This document shows, one piece after another, positions 26,762-34,547 of a stretch of 64,000 nt of DNA. The position numbers and the translations under genes are program-made. Under the pieces are notes generated by a model. It saw only the letters and a list, made by a program, of their open reading frames with translations, was not told the origin of the DNA and searched no databases. Every line of letters begins with the position of its first letter. Positions within the stretch are counted from its first letter, which is position 1. This stretch comes from Ursidibacter arcticus (GTDB lineage: Bacteria > Pseudomonadota > Gammaproteobacteria > Enterobacterales > Pasteurellaceae), in contig NZ_LEKM01000208.1 of NCBI RefSeq assembly GCF_009761375.1, positions 1 through 64,000 on the forward strand, written 5' to 3'.

Positions 26762-27586
26762 ATGAATACTAAACAACGTGCCTTTTTAAAATGGGCTGGC
26801 GGTAAATATCGCCTAATTGATGAAATTTCTCGCCATTTTCCTAAAAAGGCTTGTTTAGTTGAGCCATTTGTTGGTGCTGGTTCAGTGTTTCTAAATACAG
26901 ACTTTGAACGCTATCTACTGGCGGATATTAACCCTGATCTCATCAATCTCTTTAACTTTGTCAAGCAAGATGTAGAAACTTATATCCAAGCAACACAGCA
27001 ACTGTTTTTCCATCATCAAGCAAATACGGCGGCGTTTTATTATGAGCGCCGACAAGAATTTAACTGCATACAAGATCCTTTTCAGCGTTCTGTTTTATTT
27101 CTCTATCTCAATCGTTTTGGGTTTAATGGGCTATGCCGCTATAACCAAAAATTGCAGTACAATGTCCCTTTTGGTGCTTACCGAAAACATTACTTCCCTG
27201 AGAAAGAATTACGTTTTTTTGCGGAAAAAGCGGAAAAAGCGACTTTTATTTGTGCTGATTTTCATCAACTGTTTCATTACCTATGGGAAAATCCTGACGA
27301 TTATCTAGTCTATTGCGATCCCCCTTATGCTCCTTTGGCTCAAGAAAGTAATTTCACACAGTATGCTGGTGGTGGGTTTAGTCTTGAGCAACAACAAACG
27401 CTTGCAGAGTATGCTTTACAATCACAAGCGGTTGGTATTCCTGTATTGATTTCAAATCACGACACCCATTTTACTCGTGATATTTATCGTAATGCACAAA
27501 TCAAAATGCTAAAAGTTCAGCGAAATATTGGTCAAACCCCAAGTTCTCGCACTAAAGTGAATGAACTATTAGCTATTTTTAATTAA
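26762..27586 (+). CDS. dam: DNA adenine (GATC) methyltransferase
   Basis: A 274-residue D12-class adenine-N6 methyltransferase. RAFLKWAGGKYRLIDEI near residue 5 is the SAM-binding motif I, and YCDPPYAPLAQ near 180 the catalytic DPPY. NRFGFNGLCRYN lies in the target-recognition part typical of Dam. The ATG at 26762, one base past the aroB stop, replaces an earlier start inside aroB. aroK-aroB-dam is a common order; damX is missing. An uptake sequence lies inside at 27424-27432. This gene marks the left edge of the glycosylation island. Confidence 0.94.
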   Translation: MNTKQRAFLKWAGGKYRLIDEISRHFPKKACLVEPFVGAGSVFLNTDFERYLLADINPDLINLFNFVKQDVETYIQATQQLFFHHQANTAAFYYERRQEFNCIQDPFQRSVLFLYLNRFGFNGLCRYNQKLQYNVPFGAYRKHYFPEKELRFFAEKAEKATFICADFHQLFHYLWENPDDYLVYCDPPYAPLAQESNFTQYAGGGFSLEQQQTLAEYALQSQAVGIPVLISNHDTHFTRDIYRNAQIKMLKVQRNIGQTPSSRTKVNELLAIFN

Positions 27587-27608
27587 ATGGTGTAATGGGA
27601 GCTAGTAG

Positions 27609-27642
27609 GAATCTCCATCCTTTAGGGCAGGAAGGATGTCAA
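27609..27642 (+). mobile_element. IS200/IS605-like right-end relic
   Basis: The 34-base stretch begins GAATCTCC and ends GGATGTCAA, with a stem CATCCTT (27616-27622) / AAGGATG (27632-27638). This is the typical right-end hairpin and TCAA border of IS605/IS1341 (tnpB-type) elements. No tnpA or tnpB remains nearby. It lies 23 bases past dam and abuts the stop of the first glycosyltransferase. It marks a past insertion or junction. Confidence 0.55.
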
Positions 27643-28479
27643 TCACTCTACATCCCAAATATACACACCACCAAACCCTTGCAAATTAGCATCATTTAAA
27701 AACTTAACTATCTTCTCGCCGAGTTCATATTCTTGGTCATTGGAATTACTTTCTACGACATACCCACCGAAGAATCTTAGCACATCTAAAGTATAATTAA
27801 CGCTAAACTTCTTGGAACAAATTCCTTGATATTGACTGCTTTTAAGAGCATTCCATACATAAGTATCGTTATCTTTTCCTGCAACCCAACTTGTACTGGT
27901 GGCAACCGCCACATCTTTTTTCAGAAAGTAGCAGTTGGTATCAATGTGTCCTTCACGTTTGGGCTTACGAAAGGATAATTTGTGCGACTCGCCAAAAGCA
28001 TTGATGTTCAGTTTGATCACATCGGGCAAAGCAGTCTGATACCAGCCGATAGATTCAATAGAATCCTCCACCAAAAAATCACCTTTCAAATTATATAAAT
28101 TTCTCAATGAAAAAGCATAATCATAAGAGTCATCTTGCAACAACTTCACACCAGATTCAATGTGATTGGGTTCATACCAGTTGTCATCATCCAAGTAGCA
28201 AATAATATCTTCTTTCACCAAAAAAGGAGCAATGGCATTAATACTACTATTTGTCCAGCCATCAGCTCCTGTGTTCATCGGTAAATAAGTAGCAATAACG
28301 TCAGGATATTTATCCAAAATCATTTTGGCTCGCTGATGATATTGTTCACCATCAACAAATACATAATGCTTACAAGGATAACTTTGTTGTTGGACGCTCT
28401 CAATTGCTCGCACTAAATCAGCACGTCCAATGGTTGAAGTGATGACAGCGACCGTCTTATCTGATTGGATTTCATTCAT
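27643..28479 (-). CDS. Glycosyltransferase family 2-like protein, copy A
   Basis: A 278-residue probable glycosyltransferase with a GT-A-like N-terminal half: VAVITSTIGRADLVRAIESV at 9-29 (nucleotide-sugar site) and CYLDDDNWYEPNH with an acidic metal-binding cluster at 97-99. No membrane segment or signal peptide is visible, so it acts in the cytoplasm. The first about 130 residues are almost identical to copy B at 28859-29692, while the rest is only moderately similar. It follows copy B and NGT on the same strand, separated by 379 bases containing a GT8 remnant. A role in extending the NGT-added glucose is inferred from position only; donor and acceptor are unknown. The ribosome site is weak. 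Confidence 0.7.
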   Translation of the reverse strand: MNEIQSDKTVAVITSTIGRADLVRAIESVQQQSYPCKHYVFVDGEQYHQRAKMILDKYPDVIATYLPMNTGADGWTNSSINAIAPFLVKEDIICYLDDDNWYEPNHIESGVKLLQDDSYDYAFSLRNLYNLKGDFLVEDSIESIGWYQTALPDVIKLNINAFGESHKLSFRKPKREGHIDTNCYFLKKDVAVATSTSWVAGKDNDTYVWNALKSSQYQGICSKKFSVNYTLDVLRFFGGYVVESNSNDQEYELGEKIVKFLNDANLQGFGGVYIWDVE

Positions 28480-28565
28480 AATAATTTCACATAAACACTG
28501 TTATTTGCATCAAGAATATTCGCTCATTGAGATGTATAGAAAGAGTAATAAAAAGACGATCAGTA

Positions 28566-28733
28566 CTACTTTTCCCACTTTTCTGATATTTCACACCACT
28601 CAAGATTGTGGTAGAACCAATATTTATCACGATGCATCATAGACTTATCTCGGTGCCAAGGTTTTTCTGTGGATGTATAGTGAATGATATAAGGTAATTG
28701 TGTCTCAGGGAGCTTTGGCATCTTATGCTCAAC
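28566..28733 (-). pseudogene. Remnant of a family-8 glycosyltransferase C-terminus
   Basis: On the minus strand an open stretch of about 55 codons, bounded upstream by TGA (28734-28736) and ending with TAG at 28566-28568, contains LPYIIHYTSTEKPWHRDKS and RDKYWFYHNLEW. The IIHYT-x-x-KPW pattern is the conserved C-terminal signature of LgtC-like GT8 enzymes of lipooligosaccharide synthesis. The catalytic N-terminal 200 or more residues are missing, so this is a relic. The remainder of the 28480-28858 gap has no recognisable gene. Translation as a 51-residue peptide from 28721 cannot be excluded. Confidence 0.6.
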
Positions 28734-28858
28734 TCATTTTTATTTAAATGATTGTTGGTTAGTATGGTTATTTAATCTATTCTATGTAGAAATTTTGCTT
28801 AAGAAGCAAAGTGATTGTTTCAGGATAATAGGCATAATTAAATGAAATTAATAGAATA

Positions 28859-29692
28859 TTATTCTTTATTCCAGTGGTATATGCCGCCAAGTTTTTTCAA
28901 ATTGATTTCATTTAGAGAACTGATGATAACATCGCCTATATCATATTTTTCTGAATCAGAATAGCCACTGAACATATTCCCGTTAAAAGCTTTCAAGGAA
29001 TCAAAAGTATAATTGACAGTAAAAACTTTAGTACAACACCCTCGGTATTTATTGTCATTTAATGCATTCCATACATTTGTATCATTATGTATTCCACTAA
29101 ACCAATTTTTACTAGTAGTAATAGCCACTTCTTTTTTAAGAAAGAAGCAGTTAGTATCAATATGGTTTTCTTTGTGCATTCTTAAAGATACCGTGTGTGA
29201 ATTACCAAATGCGTTAATATCCAACTCAATTGGGCTTGGTAATGCAGATTTATAAAAACCTATTGACTCAATAGAATCAGGTGAAAGAAACTCATTTTTT
29301 AGATTATATAAATTTCTCAATGAAAAAGCATAATCATAAGAGTCATCTTGCAACAACTTCACACCAGATTCAATGTGATTGGGTTCATACCAGTTGTCAT
29401 CATCTAAGTAGCAAATAATATCTTCTTTCGCCAAAAAAGGAGCAATGGCATTAATACTACTGTTTGTCCAGCCATCAGCTCCTGTGTTCATTGGCAAATA
29501 AGTGGCAATAACGTCAGGATATTTATCCAAAATTATTTTAGCTTGCTGATGGTATTGTTCACCATCAACAAACACATAATGCTTACAAGGATAACTTTGT
29601 TGTTGGACGCTCTCAATTGCCCGCACTAAATCAGCTCGTCCAATAGTTGAAGTGATGACAGCGACAGTTTTATTCACTTTAATTTCACTCAT
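28859..29692 (-). CDS. Glycosyltransferase family 2-like protein, copy B
   Basis: A 277-residue paralogue of copy A with the same N-terminal nucleotide-sugar motifs (ITSTIGRADLVRAIESVQ; CYLDDDNWYEPNH). A strong AGGAGG precedes the ATG, which lies eight bases beyond the NGT stop, so it is co-transcribed with NGT. The C-terminal half differs from copy A in most motifs but keeps HIDTN and the NDT-x-VWNAL region. A shared donor and a changed acceptor is a reasonable reading. There is no signal peptide. In A. pleuropneumoniae the gene beside NGT is a different enzyme (an alpha-6-glucosyltransferase), so this partner is not the known one. Confidence 0.72.
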   Translation of the reverse strand: MSEIKVNKTVAVITSTIGRADLVRAIESVQQQSYPCKHYVFVDGEQYHQQAKIILDKYPDVIATYLPMNTGADGWTNSSINAIAPFLAKEDIICYLDDDNWYEPNHIESGVKLLQDDSYDYAFSLRNLYNLKNEFLSPDSIESIGFYKSALPSPIELDINAFGNSHTVSLRMHKENHIDTNCFFLKKEVAITTSKNWFSGIHNDTNVWNALNDNKYRGCCTKVFTVNYTFDSLKAFNGNMFSGYSDSEKYDIGDVIISSLNEINLKKLGGIYHWNKE

Positions 29693-29700
29693 TTTGCCTC

Positions 29701-31569
29701 CTACAACCGATGTGCTTGTTTATACTCTTTCACCAATGCCAAAAATCTCTCGCCCATCGGATCGGCATTACCAGTAAACAGCTTTTTCAAGCCATTGTTT
29801 TCAATGATATGACGGCGTAATTCAAGACGTTCCGTATGATTTTCGGCCAATCTCACCGCTCGTTCAATATATTCTTCCACCGTGTCAGCCACCAGCCATT
29901 TTGGTAGCCCCAAGCGACCAAATAAGCCCTCATCAATATGCTCGTGTACTTCAGGGCCTGTCTTACAGATGCCGACCAAGCCAAGCGTAACCATATCAAT
30001 GATGCCATTGGTATTACCAAATGGGAATGGATTGACCATCATATCGCAGTTGTTCAGCACCGCTAAGTACTTCGTATAAGGCAGATGCGAATGTGCCGTC
30101 GCATCATCGCCCAAATAAGTACGGATAAATTTCTGCACATAAGGATGTGTAATGCCTGTAGATTGACCCAGTGCAAAATGAAAATGAACTTTCACCTTGG
30201 CACGATCACGAATCTCTTTACAAGCCTGTAAGAAATGTGGGTTTAGTTTCATTGTGGTAGAAGCGATACCGATATTGACCACTTCAGGATTTTCACGCAG
30301 TTTATAATCCACTTTTTCAGGGGCTAATGACGATGGCACATAAGGCAGTGCGTCTTTTGGCAGGCGTATCAGTGTCTCGCTAAAGCAGTCTTCTGAGCCG
30401 ACATAATCATCTTCCACCACCACATATTCAATAAAATCAGAATGCGTGGTTGCAGGGTGTCCCAGTGCAATCGCTTGAATCGGGGCCATTCGGGTGTTAC
30501 TGGCGAAAATCGTGGTCAGATCCATACCGATACTTGGCATATAGAACACCGCCGCTTTATTTTTGCTACAAATATCCCTGATAAACGCCAGTTTCTCAAA
30601 GATATTATCACCTTTGGTCACGTGAAATTCATCAAAGACCTCTCTGCCAGCCTGATCGACAGCCTCACTACCCATACCGATCAAATGAAAATGCTTACGA
30701 GCAGCGACCATTGACGTAGAATGAGTACGATAAATTGAGTGTGAGGCATTAAAATGCTCAAGCAAGACCACCATCACAGGCTTGCCATTACGCTTGCCGA
30801 TTTTCGTGATTTCACGATCTGTCCAGCCGCCATCAAGCAAATGACTGCGGATCACCTTGTTTAGGGATTTTTTCACATCGTGCTTATTGGCTGCCAAATC
30901 ATAACTACAGTGCATATACACATCGTGAGAAATGCCACTTGGCAAGTTACTCAAGCTGTCAAACTCTGCCAACTTAGACGGAAACCACTGCAAAATCGCC
31001 TTACGCTTGTTAAATGAAGTTTCCGTACCGATGAAGCGAGGCGACTGCAGTGCAAAGCAAAGTGCCGCACACAGCTCACGATTCGCTTCCCAAATGACAT
31101 TTAGGTTCACATTGACATTTGATTCAGGCAAAAACAGGATACAAAATTTGATGAGCGTCGCCTTCGAGCCGTCCAGACGAAGCCCATCATCTAGGCTGTC
31201 ATTTTTGTTGTAGGTTTGTAGAATATGGTCAGCATTGACATAAGGGGAGCTTGCAAAAATCAGCGAAATCCATCTTTGCAGTGTCAAGAAACGAACCGCC
31301 CCAGATTCAGAAATCTCAAGTTTGGGATCGCTGAATAAGCGAGTGATGGCATCAGCCATACGGGTGCAAAAAAGCACGATTTTTTCTTGTTCTAAATTGG
31401 CTAACTGGTGTGGTACTTTGCATTCAATGCCAGAAATGCCACCAAAGTTACTGTTTAGTTTTTCTAAAATTTTTAATAACTCACGACTTGCCATTTCATA
31501 ATTTTTGGCAGCGACTTCTTTTTCGAAGCGGTGAAGGCTTGGAGTTTGGTTTTGTTGGTCTACAGACAC
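29701..31569 (-). CDS. ngt: HMW1C-like cytoplasmic N-glycosyltransferase
   Basis: A 622-residue GT41-family enzyme, closely similar from memory to A. pleuropneumoniae NGT (620 residues), which transfers glucose from UDP-glucose to asparagine in N-X-S/T of adhesins in the cytoplasm. An all-helical N-terminal domain (about 1-250) contains LFCTRMADAITRLFSD and FCILFLPESNVN. The GT-B catalytic half has HSIYRTHSTSMVAARKHF, PSIGMDLTTIFASNTR, ALGHPATTHSDFIEYVV, SSLAPEKVDY and NPFPFGNTNGIIDMVTLG. It starts with GTG at 31569 behind TAGGA. By eye its codons are richer in G and C than flanking genes, and no uptake word lies in it, suggesting acquisition. No adhesin gene is adjacent. Confidence 0.93.
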   Translation of the reverse strand: MSVDQQNQTPSLHRFEKEVAAKNYEMASRELLKILEKLNSNFGGISGIECKVPHQLANLEQEKIVLFCTRMADAITRLFSDPKLEISESGAVRFLTLQRWISLIFASSPYVNADHILQTYNKNDSLDDGLRLDGSKATLIKFCILFLPESNVNVNLNVIWEANRELCAALCFALQSPRFIGTETSFNKRKAILQWFPSKLAEFDSLSNLPSGISHDVYMHCSYDLAANKHDVKKSLNKVIRSHLLDGGWTDREITKIGKRNGKPVMVVLLEHFNASHSIYRTHSTSMVAARKHFHLIGMGSEAVDQAGREVFDEFHVTKGDNIFEKLAFIRDICSKNKAAVFYMPSIGMDLTTIFASNTRMAPIQAIALGHPATTHSDFIEYVVVEDDYVGSEDCFSETLIRLPKDALPYVPSSLAPEKVDYKLRENPEVVNIGIASTTMKLNPHFLQACKEIRDRAKVKVHFHFALGQSTGITHPYVQKFIRTYLGDDATAHSHLPYTKYLAVLNNCDMMVNPFPFGNTNGIIDMVTLGLVGICKTGPEVHEHIDEGLFGRLGLPKWLVADTVEEYIERAVRLAENHTERLELRRHIIENNGLKKLFTGNADPMGERFLALVKEYKQAHRL

Positions 31570-31605
31570 GGTATTTTATTCCTAATGCTTAATTATGTAT
31601 CTCTC

Positions 31606-31634
31606 ATTATACTATGAATTAAGATAGATACAAA
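31606..31634 (-). promoter_or_regulatory. Putative promoter of the ngt operon
   Basis: On the minus strand a TATAAT (plus-strand ATTATA 31606-31611) is preceded 16 bases upstream by TTGTAT. It lies at the end of the YwiC-like gene, 37 bases before the GTG of ngt. This is consistent with independent transcription of the glycosylation genes. Confidence 0.5.
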
Positions 31635-32329
31635 ACTATAATAAATATAAAAACAACCCCAAATTCCAATATTCCAACCTGTTTTATATTTAATTGTTTT
31701 TTGGGGACAATAATCGCTCGAAGTAACGCAATAAAATAAGCGAAAGCAATCGCATATTGATTAAATAGTAAATAAAGCCCTACACATAATAGATGAGAAA
31801 AAAGACTTAATTTGAGATATAACGGATTTTTTCTCTCTCTGGCAACGCTTTTTACATATAGCGTCGTAGTAATAAAAAAGAGTGTCGGATGAAGTAATAT
31901 CCACCATTGATATTGATCTGTCACTAAATAGTAGCTTGCCACACCAATAATACCGAAGGTTAAAATCCCTGCAATATCATTGATTAAATTACGCTCATCT
32001 TTCTTTTTAGCATAATAAATTTGAACAACTGCAAGCGGTAAGATAAAAAGAGAAAATTGCAAAATGGCTATTTTATAAAAGAGTAATGGAATAGCGAATA
32101 ATAAGCTAATTACCGCATAAATAATTGCCCATTTTTTATATTTCGTATTATTTTTACGATTAAAAATCGCCAAAAATGGATAAGAGAAAAAATAGAGAAA
32201 AAGCCACGAAAGTCCAAAGAAAATATGTTGGACAATAAAATGACTTTCAAAAATACCATATAAAAACGGTACAAAAGCCATTACTAATGCACCGTGTTGA
32301 TTTGAAATGATAGGCTTTTCGTTAAACAT
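31619..32329 (-). CDS. YwiC-like family membrane protein
   Basis: A 236-residue integral membrane protein with about seven to eight hydrophobic helices and little else. The N-terminal ISNQHGALVMAFVPFLYGIF matches the YwiC-like family opening (QHGAW followed by a P-F-x-G helix). Function in the family is unknown. It lies nine bases downstream of the ABC importer ATPase gene on the same strand and 49 bases upstream of ngt, so it belongs to the importer unit by spacing. Confidence 0.65.
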   Translation of the reverse strand: MFNEKPIISNQHGALVMAFVPFLYGIFESHFIVQHIFFGLSWLFLYFFSYPFLAIFNRKNNTKYKKWAIIYAVISLLFAIPLLFYKIAILQFSLFILPLAVVQIYYAKKKDERNLINDIAGILTFGIIGVASYYLVTDQYQWWILLHPTLFFITTTLYVKSVARERKNPLYLKLSLFSHLLCVGLYLLFNQYAIAFAYFIALLRAIIVPKKQLNIKQVGILEFGVVFIFIIVLYLS

Positions 32330-32337
32330 CAGTCAAT

Positions 32338-33744
32338 TTAGCAGTAATCTTCAAGGTTGATTACTTTATCACAACTTTTCTCAATCAGGTATGGATCGTG
32401 ACTAACTAAAATCAATGCACATTGCCTTGCTCGGCACTGTTCAATCAGAAGTTGGATTGTTTCTTGTTGTGTAATAGGATCAAGACGTGAAGTTACTTCA
32501 TCAGCAAAAAGCAAAACAGGTTCAAGCAGTAACGCTCGTAAAATAGCCACTCGCTGTAATTCCCCACCAGACACATTTTCAGCAGTACGTTGTAAAATTT
32601 CAGGCGATAACGAAAGTTGTTGTAATAAATGTGGGATCTGCGAACCATCTAAATGATGATAACGAATAACATCATCTAATAATGTTTGTAACGTTACGTT
32701 TGGTGCAAATGCTTCTGGCGGATCTTGATATAGTTTCAGCACTTGATGCTTTTTATGTTGCGAGTGATGCCACTCTACCTTACCAGACTTCGCTTTTAAC
32801 AGACCGCATAACACATCTGCAAGCGTGCTTTTACCAATACCACTTTGCCCAACAATGCCTAGAATTTCCCCTTGATTAAGGGTAAAAGAGAGATCGCGAA
32901 ACAATTCACGTTTTTCTCTGGCAACTGTTAGGTTATTAACTGAAACAAGCGGTCGCTTTTGTTCATTTTTTTGCAGATTAAATGATTGCCAATGTTTAGG
33001 ATCGGCAGAAATTAACGCACGAGTATATTCGTGCTTTGGGGTGGTAAGTAATTGCTCGGCCTGACCTTGCTCGACCAGTTTTCCTTTTCGCATTACGAAA
33101 ATATAGCCACCCAGTTGGCTTGCCACATCAATATCGTGCGTAATGGTGAGTAATGCTCCGCCATTTTGATGCGCTTTTTGTAAAAGCTGAATTACATTCT
33201 GCTTACTGGCTGGGTCAAGCCCTTTGGTTGGCTCATCTGCTAACAAGATTTTACCGCCAGATGCAGTCGCAATCGCAAAAGAGGCACGCTGTGCCATTCC
33301 GCCTGATAATTGGTGTGGGTAAGCATTCACGGCATTTTTTAAGCCGAGATCACCTAAATATTGCTCACTTTGATGTTGAGCTTGCTTATCCGTATAACCT
33401 GCAACAAAGTGATAGCTTTCCCACAGCTGTTGGCGAATAGGCATAATTGGGTCAAGAGAACGTCTAGGCTCTTGAGGGAGCATTACTAAACGTTTCCCCC
33501 AAAGCTGTTGTAAGCGGTGAGATTGGCTCGATATTTTGCAATTTTCCACCCAAATCTGACCGCTTGCGATTAACCCATCGGGTAATGCTCCCATAATCGC
33601 TTGAATAAGTAGGCTTTTTCCTGAGCCTGTTTCGCCTAATATCGTAATATTTTCACCTGCATTCAACACCAAGCTCATTGGTTCAACCAATTCAAGCTGT
33701 TCCGTTGTTCTAACAGTGAGATGCTCAATTTTTAATAAGCTCAT
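32338..33744 (-). CDS. Fused double ABC ATPase of peptide/nickel-type importer
   Basis: A 468-residue protein with two complete ATPase domains. Domain 1 has GETGSGKS near 37, LSGGMAQRASFAIA and LLADEPTKGLD. Domain 2 has GQSGIGKSTLADVLCG near 295, VSGGELQRVAILRALL and LFADEVTSRLD. Dpp/Opp/Nik/Cnt importers usually use two separate ATPases (D and F), so this is their fusion. The stop of the upstream permease overlaps its ATG by one base. The substrate class (peptide, nickel or metal-opine complex) cannot be decided from sequence. Confidence 0.85.
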   Translation of the reverse strand: MSLLKIEHLTVRTTEQLELVEPMSLVLNAGENITILGETGSGKSLLIQAIMGALPDGLIASGQIWVENCKISSQSHRLQQLWGKRLVMLPQEPRRSLDPIMPIRQQLWESYHFVAGYTDKQAQHQSEQYLGDLGLKNAVNAYPHQLSGGMAQRASFAIATASGGKILLADEPTKGLDPASKQNVIQLLQKAHQNGGALLTITHDIDVASQLGGYIFVMRKGKLVEQGQAEQLLTTPKHEYTRALISADPKHWQSFNLQKNEQKRPLVSVNNLTVAREKRELFRDLSFTLNQGEILGIVGQSGIGKSTLADVLCGLLKAKSGKVEWHHSQHKKHQVLKLYQDPPEAFAPNVTLQTLLDDVIRYHHLDGSQIPHLLQQLSLSPEILQRTAENVSGGELQRVAILRALLLEPVLLFADEVTSRLDPITQQETIQLLIEQCRARQCALILVSHDPYLIEKSCDKVINLEDYC

Positions 33745-34547
33745 TATTTTATTCTTCCTGATAAAAGTTGTAGGCTTAAAACCAATAAAAAGACCGCAAT
33801 AACGGGCTGTAAGAAAATTAAAGGAGCTTGATAGTAATAAGGGAAAAGCTCCGTCATCATTAAGCCGAGTTCAGCTGTTGGTGGGCGTAGTCCTACGCTT
33901 ACAAAGCCTAATGTGGCGAGTGCTAAAATAGCATTACCAATCGAAAAAGCACTTAATGTCGCAATCATCGGCAGTAAACGGGGTAGCAAATGGCGTTTAA
34001 TGCAATAAACCCAAGGCATTCCCATTAAACGTGAAGATTCAAGCTCGTGACTTGTGGCAAGCGTACTTGTAATCGCACGCGTAACACGAAAAAATTCGAC
34101 CCAAATGACTAATGAAATACCAAGATAGAGCGTCCAAAAAGAACCAGGGGAAAGTGAAGCAAACAGTAAAATCAATAATAGCCCTGGCAATGCCATAATC
34201 ATATCGCATAAGAAACTGAGCGTTTTATCCAGCCAACCGCTAAACAGTCCTGCCAAGATACCGATAGAAACACCCGCAAATAAGGCACAAGCAACACTAA
34301 ATAACGATAAACTAAAAGATAAACGAATAGCCGATGCTAAACGAGCAAACATATCTCGCCCGAGATGATCTGTACCAAACCAACTAAACTCATCGGGATC
34401 AGACAAAATATTATTTAAGTCTTGAAAACCAATATCCATCGGGTAAAACAAGGGTTGCAAAAATGCAAAAGCAAGTAATAGTAAGAGTAAAGTTGCTCCA
34501 CAGTATTGAGCAAACGAAAATGAACGAACGAATGAAAATGAACGCAT
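33744..34547 (-). CDS. Peptide/nickel-type ABC permease, DppC-like
   Basis: A 267-residue inner-membrane permease with about six helices. The DppC/NikC-type features are FGTDHLGRDMFARLASAIRLS near residue 55 and the ATPase-contact loop SSRLMGMPWVYCIKRHLLP near 170. The N-terminus carries an 18-base tandem duplication encoding RSFSFV-RSFSFA (residues 2-13). It overlaps both neighbours by one base, in a tight operon with the DppB-like partner and the fused ATPase. Confidence 0.85.
   Translation of the reverse strand: MRSFSFVRSFSFAQYCGATLLLLLLAFAFLQPLFYPMDIGFQDLNNILSDPDEFSWFGTDHLGRDMFARLASAIRLSFSLSLFSVACALFAGVSIGILAGLFSGWLDKTLSFLCDMIMALPGLLLILLFASLSPGSFWTLYLGISLVIWVEFFRVTRAITSTLATSHELESSRLMGMPWVYCIKRHLLPRLLPMIATLSAFSIGNAILALATLGFVSVGLRPPTAELGLMMTELFPYYYQAPLIFLQPVIAVFLLVLSLQLLSGRIK

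Noticed and set aside
27609-27642. Ordinary terminator of dam
   Set aside because: The stem could terminate, but there is no T-run and the border words match IS605-type ends better; the terminator reading cannot be fully excluded.
29013-29255. Open frames on the plus strand inside the glycosyltransferase genes
   Set aside because: They mirror the coding strand, lack ribosome sites and show no recognisable domain.
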